Source of the DNA: Hymenobacter sp. BRD67
GTDB taxonomy: Bacteria; Bacteroidota; Bacteroidia; Cytophagales; Hymenobacteraceae
DNA: 64,000 nt
Direction: 5' to 3'
Assembly (NCBI RefSeq): GCF_013256425.1
Contig: NZ_CP053904.1
Location: 1,798,001-1,862,000, forward strand
The notes under the pieces are model-generated. The model did not search any database. It saw only the letters and a program-made list of their open reading frames with translations, and was not told the DNA's origin. Position 1 is the first letter of the stretch. Each line of letters begins with the position of its first letter. The position numbers were made by a program, and so were the translations under genes. Shown here one piece after another: positions 9,495-16,357 of the stretch.

Positions 9495-10919
9495 TTACTC
9501 TTTACTGAAAGCCTGGCTCACGCGCTGCTGCGTGGGCGTAACAAGCAGCAGCGTATAGCGGCCCGGCCGCAGGCCCGACACGTCGAGCCCGCCAGCGCTG
9601 AGGGTGCCCTGCCCGGCCAGGCGGCCCAACGCATCCATTACTTGGTAAGCGCTACCGACGAGCGCTGCCTCGGTTTGCAGGCGCTGGCCGGCCGCCACAG
9701 GATTTGGGAAGACGCTGGTGGCTGCCGCGCCGGCCGATGATGCCGTAGCGAGCGTAGAGCGGGCACCTACCGGATTGGTAATCCGTATCCAGTTGATATT
9801 CCAGCCGTTGGTTTGGGCAAAGACGCCCAGGTTGTAGGTACCGGCGTTGATGCTTACGGTTTTGGTGACGGTCGTCCAGTTTTGCCAGCCGCCCGTGGCC
9901 GGAATAGTCGTATTGCCCAGCTGAACGGAGCCCGCATTCAAATCAGAAGATACCGTGCCCCCACTCGGGCTGGCCACCCGGTAATCGATGGTGTAAGTGC
10001 CGGTAACGGGAAAGTTGACATTGTTGAATACCAGGTAGTCGCCGGCATCTACGTAGCCCATGTCCTGGCCGCCCCCGGTGTCGGAGCAGGCTTCGGCTAC
10101 CATGCCGGAATTAACGTCGGCGGCCTCGGCTTGCAGTGTCCGCGAGGTCCCGGTAGTCGAAGTCACCAGCTGCGATACCCGCACGTAGTCCACGTACATG
10201 GTGGCGGGCAGCTTGGAGTCGTCGATGGTCTGGCCGGGCAGGTTACCCCCCACGGCCAGGTTCAGTAAAATAAAGAACGGGTTTTGAAAGGCCTGGGTGT
10301 TGCCGGTGCCGTTGGTGATGTCGATAACGCAGTAGGAGGTGCCATCCACAAACCAGGTGATGGCCGTGGGCGTCCATTCTACGCTGTACACGTGCCAGTC
10401 GCCGGCCGTGGTGGTCGTGGTTTTGCCATATTGCGCGTGGCCGCCGCTGTACCAGTGCGCAGTGCCATAGATGGTATTATCGGCGTTGATATGCTCCATA
10501 ATGTCGATTTCGCCGCACTGCGGCCAGCCCACCGAGCTGATATTGCTGCCCATCATCCAAAAGCCCGGCCATAGCCCCTGGCCCAGCGGCAGCTTGATGC
10601 GGGCCTCGATACGCCCGTACTTGAAGTCCTTCAGATTCTGGGTTTTCAGGCGGGCCGAGGTGTAGCCGAAGCCGCCGACGCTTTCCTTTTTGGCCGTAAT
10701 CTGCAGCACCCCATTAACTACGGTGGCATTGGCAGCCTGGTAGTACTCTTTCTCGTTGTTGCCCCAGCCGTTGTTGTTGCCGGTGTCGAACTGCCAGCTT
10801 GAGCTGATGCCGTTCGTAAACTCGTCGGCCCAGACCTGCTGGTAGGTTTGGGCCTGGGTAGTGCGGGTGCTGAGCAGCAGCGTAGCCGCGCCCAGCAGGG
10901 CAGTAAGGGTATGCCTCAT
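9495..10919 (-). CDS. GH16 beta-glucanase with CBM6 and T9SS sorting domain
   Basis: Secreted endo-beta-glucanase (laminarinase-type) of 474 residues. ATG 10919 starts a signal peptide (LTALLGAATLLLSTRTTQAQ). The GH16 domain spans about 22-270 and has the catalytic GEIDIMEH motif with both Glu residues and the Asp. Next comes a CBM6-like beta-sandwich (about 280-400, with QAEAADVNSGM and YVDAGDYLVF), then a type A T9SS C-terminal domain starting at SVFPNP. This architecture means export through the type IX system and release or anchoring at the cell surface. Divergent from the two-component regulator across a 479-base gap. GH16 also covers agarases and carrageenases; a glucan substrate is the likelier guess. 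Confidence 0.9.
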   Translation of the reverse strand: MRHTLTALLGAATLLLSTRTTQAQTYQQVWADEFTNGISSSWQFDTGNNNGWGNNEKEYYQAANATVVNGVLQITAKKESVGGFGYTSARLKTQNLKDFKYGRIEARIKLPLGQGLWPGFWMMGSNISSVGWPQCGEIDIMEHINADNTIYGTAHWYSGGHAQYGKTTTTTAGDWHVYSVEWTPTAITWFVDGTSYCVIDITNGTGNTQAFQNPFFILLNLAVGGNLPGQTIDDSKLPATMYVDYVRVSQLVTSTTGTSRTLQAEAADVNSGMVAEACSDTGGGQDMGYVDAGDYLVFNNVNFPVTGTYTIDYRVASPSGGTVSSDLNAGSVQLGNTTIPATGGWQNWTTVTKTVSINAGTYNLGVFAQTNGWNINWIRITNPVGARSTLATASSAGAAATSVFPNPVAAGQRLQTEAALVGSAYQVMDALGRLAGQGTLSAGGLDVSGLRPGRYTLLLVTPTQQRVSQAFSKE

Positions 10920-11398
10920 GGTTTGGAAAAGGAATAAAGGGTGGGAATAGAAACGCTTGCCCGCCGCCCAGGAGCGGCTGAAAGTCAAGCAGCTTACCCA
11001 AATATCTTCCCTGATGGCGGCTTTAACCAAGCCCTTAAATACCCTTTTTGGCCGGCCAGCCAGCATTTCCGGCGGTGGTTTACACTTACGGCACATGCCG
11101 GCCCCGGGCTTTTGCCAGCGGCCGAACACTAGCCCTTGCCCGGCGCAGTGAGTCGGCCGCCGCTAAAAAACAATGTAAAAAATCAGCTTTTGGCAAAAAA
11201 TTTTCAAGAATTTCTATACTTCCACTTCGGGTGGCAAGCTGCTCGGACGCTTCAGGTTGGCAGACAACCAGGTTCTGCCTAAAAATATTTTTTCAGCTAT
11301 TTCTTCATCTTCATCAAACAGACAGCTAATCTTCATCTTCATTTAACGGCCTGCGCCCGTATGTTGTACTATTATTCCCTCTTTTCCCTCCCTGCTCC
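10920..11398. other. Intergenic region between GH16 and response regulator
   Basis: 479 bases with no credible gene. The left part is GC-rich; the part from about 11160 is A/T-rich and probably carries the promoter for the regulator. The only clear structure is the direct repeat listed separately at 11294-11342. Confidence 0.6.
11294..11342 (+). promoter_or_regulatory. Direct repeats upstream of response regulator, candidate sites
   Basis: The 13-base sequence TCTTCATCTTCAT occurs at 11302-11314 and 11330-11342, each preceded by CAGCTA, giving two near-identical units about 28-29 bases apart, or close to three helical turns. They lie about 57-105 bases upstream of the OmpR-family gene. Such regulators usually bind direct repeats, so autoregulation is a reasonable guess, not shown. 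Confidence 0.35.
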
Positions 11399-12094
11399 AT
11401 GCACGTTTTGCTCGTTGAAGACGAAAAAAGCCTCCACCAGGAGGTGCGCCAGTTTCTGACCCAGGCCCAGTACCTGGTCGATTCGGCCTACACCTACGCG
11501 GAGGCCTCGGAGAAGCTGTTTGTAAACTCCTACGACTTTGTGCTCCTCGACCTGGGCCTGCCCGGCGGCGATGGCCTCGATTTGCTGCGCGATGCTCGTC
11601 AGAGCGAGAAGCAGGAGGCGTCGTTTATTATCCTTACCGCGCGCGGTGCGCTCGACGACCGCATCAAGGGACTCGACCTGGGGGCCGATGACTACTTGCC
11701 CAAGCCGTTTTCGCTGCTTGAGCTCACGAGCCGGATGCAGGCCATCACGCGCCGCAAGTTTGGGTTGAAGCGGCCCGAAATCGTTTTTGGCGATGGCTTT
11801 GTGCTGGACGTAACGGCCCGTACCGTGCGCTACGGCAGCACGCCCGAAGTGCCCGGCCCCGAGGTGCCGCTCACCAAGAAAGAGTTTGATTTACTGCACT
11901 ATCTGCTGCTGCACCGGGGCCGCGTGCTCACGCGCCTGCAGCTCGGCGAGCACCTGTGGGGCAATGTGCTGGAAGACGACTCGGACTCGAACTACATCGA
12001 CGTGCACATCAAGAATGTGCGCAAAAAGCTGGCCCAGTTCGGCTCGGCCGACTTTATCGAAACCGTGCGCGGCATCGGCTACCGGGCAGTGTAA
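11399..12094 (+). CDS. OmpR/PhoB-family response regulator
   Basis: DNA-binding response regulator of 231 residues. The receiver domain (about 1-120) has the acidic pair in VEDEK, the phospho-acceptor Asp about 51 in FVLLDLGLPGGDG, the Thr of ILTARG and the Lys of YLPKPFS. The winged-helix effector (about 135-231) shows LTKKEFDLLHYLL, HLWGN, and SNYIDVHIKNVRKKL ending in VRGIGYRAV, typical of OmpR. Cognate kinase follows 101 bases downstream with a hairpin repeat between them. The target genes are unknown; the divergent GH16 gene is one candidate from position alone. Confidence 0.93.
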   Translation: MHVLLVEDEKSLHQEVRQFLTQAQYLVDSAYTYAEASEKLFVNSYDFVLLDLGLPGGDGLDLLRDARQSEKQEASFIILTARGALDDRIKGLDLGADDYLPKPFSLLELTSRMQAITRRKFGLKRPEIVFGDGFVLDVTARTVRYGSTPEVPGPEVPLTKKEFDLLHYLLLHRGRVLTRLQLGEHLWGNVLEDDSDSNYIDVHIKNVRKKLAQFGSADFIETVRGIGYRAV

Positions 12095-12114
12095 GTTTGA
12101 AGCCTGGTTCACGT

Positions 12115-12158
12115 AGAACGTCATACTGAGCTGCTTCGCAGGCTCAGCATGACGTTCT
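12115..12158. repeat. Hairpin repeat, GACGTTCTTT family, copy 1
   Basis: Arms 12115-12131 and 12142-12158 are nearly perfect reverse complements with a 10-base loop. The right end AGCATGACGTTCTTT recurs at 13887 and, with one change, at 14634, so it belongs to a small dispersed family. Position between regulator and kinase may let it trim read-through. Confidence 0.7.
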
Positions 12159-12195
12159 TTCTATTTGGCCAGCCCCGACTTTTAGTTCCAAATTT

Positions 12196-13578
12196 ATGCG
12201 ACTCGAAACCAAGCTCGGCCTCTTCAACGGCCTCTCGAAGCTGCTGCTGGTATTGCTGGGAGCCATGCTCATTCCGCCCATTGTGCAGCGGGTGGCGGTG
12301 GCCCACACCGACCAGCGCCTGCGCGACAAGCGCCAGGCGCTGCTGCACCTCATCAGCCGCGACGGACTAGCCGTTTTTTTGCGGGCCGAGCGCGATGAGT
12401 CTTATGCTGATTATAATATACTAAAACAGGAATATATTACCCTGACGCCGCTGCCGCTCGCCCCGGCCGGCACGATACTCGCGCCAACCGAGCATATTTT
12501 TGAGGAGCCCCGGCAGGTTGACAAGCAGATTGAGGACTTCCGGATTCTGAGCTACGTAGCGCCCCTGCAAGTACCCGGTAGCGCGGCTAGCAGCGTCCCG
12601 CCCCGGCGCTACCGCCTCGAAATCGGCTCGTCGCTGGCCACCGTCGAGCTGCTCACCACCACGCTGCGGCGGCTGGCCCTGTGGGTGCTGGTGGCCGGCG
12701 CGCTCATCACGGTATTTACCGATGCGGCATTTGCGCACTACCTGCTGGGGCCGCTGCGCGAGCTGATTTCGCGCAAGCTGCGCGGCATCCGGCAGCCGGG
12801 CGAATTCTCGTTTCAGCGCCTCGATACTGATACCACCGACTTCCGGCGGCTCGACGACTCGCTTTCGGCCCTGATGCGGCAGCTGCAAACCTCATTTGAG
12901 AAGGAGCGCGAGTTTATGAGCAACGTGAGCCACGAGCTGCTCACGCCCACCAGCATCTTGCAGTCGCGCTTCGAAAACATGCTCCAGGACCCTACCCTGC
13001 CCGAAGCTCACGGCCGCCAGATAGTAGAGTCGCAGCGCACGCTCTACCGCCTGCGCAATACGGTGCGCACGCTGCTGCTTATTGCAAATATAGAGAATGA
13101 ACAATATTTGCGCGATGCCAGCGTAAGCCTCGCCCAAACGGTGCACGACGTAGCCGAGGAGCTCGATGACCGCCGCCAGCAGCGCGAGATAGGGCTACAC
13201 ATCGACCTCTCGCCCGACCACACAGTGCCCCGTGCCAACGCTACGCTGCTGCATACGCTACTGCGCAACCTGCTCAGCAACGCCATCAAATACAATCACG
13301 AAAACGGCCAGATTCGGGTGCTGGGCCACCCTACTGCGGCCGGCGGCTACCAGCTGCGCGTCGAAGACGAAGGCCCCGGCATCGCGGCCGAAAACCTGCC
13401 GCTGCTCTTCGACCGTTTCCGGCGCTTTCACGCCACCGGCCCGCAGGCTCCCGAGGGCTACGGCCTGGGCTTGCCGATTGCGCAAACCATCGCCGCCTTT
13501 CACCACGCCACGCTCCGGGCCGAGTCGGAAGTAGGTAAGGGCACTGTATTCATTTTAGAATTTGCGCCAGCTGCTTAA
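12196..13578 (+). CDS. Sensor histidine kinase
   Basis: Membrane sensor kinase of 460 residues, partner of the preceding regulator. One membrane helix lies near 15-33 and a second near 160-182, bounding a periplasmic sensor of about 125 residues. Then a HAMP-like linker, the dimerisation domain with the phospho-accepting His about 246 in SNVSHELLTPTS, and the ATPase domain with N box LLRNLLSNAIKYN, G1 DEGPGIA and G2 GYGLGLPIA. The H box reads HELLTP rather than the usual HELRTP. The ligand cannot be inferred. A short AT-rich stretch lies near 12408-12437. Intact throughout. Confidence 0.93.
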   Translation: MRLETKLGLFNGLSKLLLVLLGAMLIPPIVQRVAVAHTDQRLRDKRQALLHLISRDGLAVFLRAERDESYADYNILKQEYITLTPLPLAPAGTILAPTEHIFEEPRQVDKQIEDFRILSYVAPLQVPGSAASSVPPRRYRLEIGSSLATVELLTTTLRRLALWVLVAGALITVFTDAAFAHYLLGPLRELISRKLRGIRQPGEFSFQRLDTDTTDFRRLDDSLSALMRQLQTSFEKEREFMSNVSHELLTPTSILQSRFENMLQDPTLPEAHGRQIVESQRTLYRLRNTVRTLLLIANIENEQYLRDASVSLAQTVHDVAEELDDRRQQREIGLHIDLSPDHTVPRANATLLHTLLRNLLSNAIKYNHENGQIRVLGHPTAAGGYQLRVEDEGPGIAAENLPLLFDRFRRFHATGPQAPEGYGLGLPIAQTIAAFHHATLRAESEVGKGTVFILEFAPAA

Positions 13579-13930
13579 GGCAGCATAATATGGAGCATTT
13601 CACCACTACTAAAAATGGCCTAAAACTGGCGCGAGTTACGGCTTCGCCTAAACTCGCGCCAGTTTTATTGTGGAGGTTGTACCTCCACTGCCGCGCCAGC
13701 GGCAAGCGGCGGCAGCGGCAAGCGGCAAGCGGCGGCAGGGCTGGTAGTAGTGGCACAGCAACGGCTCCTTCTATGGGAGGCACAGCCTCCCCGAAAAAAT
13801 AGTCACGAGTTACGCTGCGCTAAACTCGCGCCAGTGAAAAGGTAGGTGAAGCGGTAGAGATGCTTCGACAAGCGGACGCCAGATAAGCATGACGTTCTTT
13901 TTATTTTAGTCTACTTCCTAAACAGGTTTA
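13579..13930. repeat. Cluster of inverted repeats, no gene
   Basis: 352 bases of repeat mosaic. A hairpin with arms 13622-13637 and 13651-13666 (core CTGGCGCGAGTT) is followed by a partial second copy at 13803-13836. In between are small palindromes at 13671-13687 and 13775-13791 and a GCGGCAAGC-type short tandem run near 13695-13740. The end carries AGCATGACGTTCTTT at 13887-13901, the same as the element after the response regulator. A 70-codon open frame on the plus strand crosses these repeats and is not believed. Confidence 0.7.
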
Positions 13931-14449
13931 TTATTTTCTGTTTAATAATCTACTATATCTCTTACAGTTATCCTTATAATCACTTACCCAGCTTTCCAGT
14001 GGTTTTCCACTACAAATTGTTTCTCCTTTAAGAATAGATTTTATCATTTTTGAATCCGAAAAGTAAAATCTGGCTTCCATAGCCACAGCCTCAACAGCTG
14101 GATTATAGGATGATTTATTTTTTTCGTATTTAAATATCTTTCCCTGAGTATATACGAAAATCAAATTACCATTTTGAAAGTAATATTCAGTAGTATTTAT
14201 GCAGCTCGAAAGGCCAACCCATTCTACAATTTTCATTAATTGTCCGTCCTTAAAATACCCTGTCAATTGTCCTCCTCCATCGGTTATATTCGGCATAAAT
14301 GCTTCGTTAGCCAGCGTCTTTTTCGCATAGCCTCCTTGCAGATTTATTTGCTCGACTTCACGCTTAATGCGGACCACTTTATCAATATTCGTTTGACCAA
14401 ATACTGTTTGAAAAGACAAAACCATCGATACTGCAAGAATCTTTTGCAT
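13931..14449 (-). CDS. Exported hypothetical protein
   Basis: Not recognised. The 172-residue product starts at ATG 14449 with a signal peptide (ILAVSMVLSFQTVFGQ). The mature part has GYFKDGQLMKIVEW and YYFQNGNLIFVY, two matching strand-turn units resembling those in small secreted Bacteroidota proteins that read a calculated 'direction plus output' pattern, and two Cys pairs. Base composition is clearly lower in GC than the kinase on one side and nadR on the other, so it probably arrived by transfer. No partner gene is evident. Confidence 0.7.
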   Translation of the reverse strand: MQKILAVSMVLSFQTVFGQTNIDKVVRIKREVEQINLQGGYAKKTLANEAFMPNITDGGGQLTGYFKDGQLMKIVEWVGLSSCINTTEYYFQNGNLIFVYTQGKIFKYEKNKSSYNPAVEAVAMEARFYFSDSKMIKSILKGETICSGKPLESWVSDYKDNCKRYSRLLNRK

Positions 14450-14485
14450 TGCATTTTAAGAAAAGGCAGTGGCGAACAAAGTTTA

Positions 14486-14560
14486 TTATCCTAGCGCTTC
14501 CCGCACCTGCGCTATCCTTTCCGCCATGCTGCCATTGAGTAAAACATAGGGTGGTAGCAT
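14486..14560 (-). pseudogene. Fragment matching the 3' end of nadR
   Basis: Read on the minus strand from 14560, the sequence gives MLPPYVLLNGSMAERIAQVR and then EALG and a stop. This lines up with the C-terminus of the NadR encoded just to the right (IPYVMLDGSVAERVAQVLSA), identical at about 14 of 20 positions, and the DNA also aligns over about 60 bases. No upstream part of a second nadR is present. It looks like a remnant of a duplicated or displaced nadR 3' end. Confidence 0.6.
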
Positions 14561-14665
14561 GAATAGAAATCAAAAGAAAAATGGGCATGGAAGCACTTTG
14601 GGTATAAAATAAATTTAGGAGGTTTACTATTTTAGTATGACGTTCTTTTGAATTTTTACCACTTT

Positions 14666-15136
14666 CTAAACAGCTTCACAATTACTTTCTAGTTGCTCTA
14701 AAAACTCCTGCCTGTCTTCTATTTCGGGCGGAACTGTTATCATCCCTTTGCCAGTTATCTGCGCTAGGAAGCCAGAGATACTTTTATCCCGAATAGAGAT
14801 TCGTCCATCAGATTTTAATTCGTAGGCAGCTATTTCCCAAGGAATACTGCGCACTACCCTAGCATTTAGTACGTACGATATCTTGTCATCGGTAAGCTCG
14901 ATTTTATATGTACTCAATAGTTGGCCTAGAGTTTTAGAACCAACATACAGACGTAAAGCTGCCAATGGAATAATACCCAGGGATACTATCACGAAAGTTT
15001 TCAAACTATGGTGCGCGAACCTTGGAAATTGAATAGCCATAATAATTAGCCATCCCACAAGCAGCGTTCTAAGCTCCTTGAGCATCGCTCGTTTTTTGAA
15101 TGAGCTAAGTTTTGTTTGGTCAATCTTATAAATCAT
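14666..15136 (-). CDS. Hypothetical membrane protein, possible PH-like domain
   Basis: The 156-residue product starts at ATG 15136. Two hydrophobic helices lie near 25-42 and 47-65, followed by a soluble beta-rich domain with YKIELTDDKISYVLNAR and RSIPWEIAAYELKSDGRI, a pattern seen in bacterial PH-like membrane proteins (YcxB or DUF304 type). The domain call is tentative. Base composition is lower in GC than the flanks. It lies between nadR and the fragment of nadR's 3' end, so it may have entered by the event that made that fragment. Confidence 0.65.
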   Translation of the reverse strand: MIYKIDQTKLSSFKKRAMLKELRTLLVGWLIIMAIQFPRFAHHSLKTFVIVSLGIIPLAALRLYVGSKTLGQLLSTYKIELTDDKISYVLNARVVRSIPWEIAAYELKSDGRISIRDKSISGFLAQITGKGMITVPPEIEDRQEFLEQLESNCEAV

Positions 15137-15164
15137 TTTACCAGGTTGGTATTTTGGATTCCTG

Positions 15165-16240
15165 CTAACTATACTTGCTGTCAGCGCCCTTCAGCGCTGA
15201 CAGCACCTGCGCCACGCGCTCAGCTACGCTACCATCCAGCATAACATAGGGAATTTCCAATACTTCCAGCTGCATCAGAATAGCGCCGTGCTGAAACTGG
15301 CGCAGCGCTTCGGGGCCGCGCCAGGCATCCTGCTCGAAGGGGACGGTGGGCATACACACGAAGGTGCGGGCATAGCGCCGGCCGCACACCCGTGCCAGCG
15401 CCTGCAAGGCGGGGTCGCAGCGATGAAAATAGTAGTAGGAATAAAGCGCCGTGGTAGCCGCATTGGTATCGCAAACGAGCCAGTCGTGCGCCTGGGGGGC
15501 GGCTTCATCTTCCAGCTCCAGCTGGCGGCGGCCGATGTAGAGCAGGTCTTCGTAGACCAGCTCACCGTTTTTTTGCTCGTGCAGCAGGCGTCCGTATTCG
15601 GGCACCCACACGGTGCCCAGCGCCTCGGCCAGGGCGGCGGCCAGGGTGGTTTTGCCGCTGCTTTCGGCTCCGAGCAGCACCAGGCGGGGCAGGGCTGCGG
15701 GTGGCACCGCGCCGTACTGCGCCGCGATAAAAGGGTGAAGCAGGGACAAAGCGTTATCCTCCACTGGTGTATTACCAGCCAATGCAGCACGAAGCCGGGT
15801 ACCGCTGACGGGCACCTGCTGCCGGGCGATATCGACCAGCACATATGCCGCCCCCAGGTGTTCGGCAAAGCCGAAACCATAGGCTTCGCTGCTGAACACT
15901 ACCTCGATGCGGTAGCCGTGGTGCGCCAGCCACTGCCCGATAAAAGCGCGGTGGGTATGGTCGTCGGCGGTGTCGGGCGGCACGCCGTCGGTGCCCGCCG
16001 TGAGGGCTATAATATGGAGCGGCGTGGCGCCAATGCGCGGACCCTGGGCGTAGTCGTCGCCGCGATACAGCTCGCGCAGCCAGGCCGCCCGCTCGGGGCG
16101 GGGTGCGCCGGGTCGTCGGGGTTGGCATACACGAGCACGAGCAGCTCGGCTACCTGGGCAGCGGCCGTTTCGAGCAGTAGCTGATGGCCCTGGTGCGGGG
16201 GCCAGAACTTGCCTACGACGAGGCCAAGGGAGAAAGGCAT
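15165..16240 (-). CDS. nadR: NadR-type NMN adenylyltransferase / nicotinamide riboside kinase, apparent frameshift
   Basis: Bifunctional NAD salvage enzyme of about 358 residues. The N-terminal nucleotidyltransferase has GLVVGKFWPPHQGHQ with the HxGH active site, and later VPVSGTRLRAAL, the family's second motif. The C-terminal kinase has a P-loop, LLGAESSGKTTLA. The HTH repressor domain of enterobacterial NadR is absent, so only the two enzyme activities are expected. The frame breaks after NPDDPAHP; one added base in the adjacent G4 runs (16095-16103) restores AAWLRELYRGDDYA. Start at ATG 16240 because it places the nucleotide-binding motif at the N-terminus. Downstream of the DUF3352-like gene on the same strand. 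Confidence 0.87.
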
Positions 16241-16357
16241 GAGTGGAAGGTAGCCAAAGCTTTTGCTTGCCAGCGTGGAGGCGGGTGAAAGTGGCGCAAA
16301 CTACAACGCCCCGCCTGGTAGCGCGCGCCGGCTTCGTCCGCCACGGCGGGTGCAGCC

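Noticed and set aside
13590..13802. 70-codon plus-strand open frame
   Set aside because: Composed of short repeats and palindromes between the kinase and the accessory genes.
13931..15160. Defence island
   Set aside because: The two orphan genes show no nuclease, ATPase, toxin or other defence motif; only composition and repeats point to transfer.
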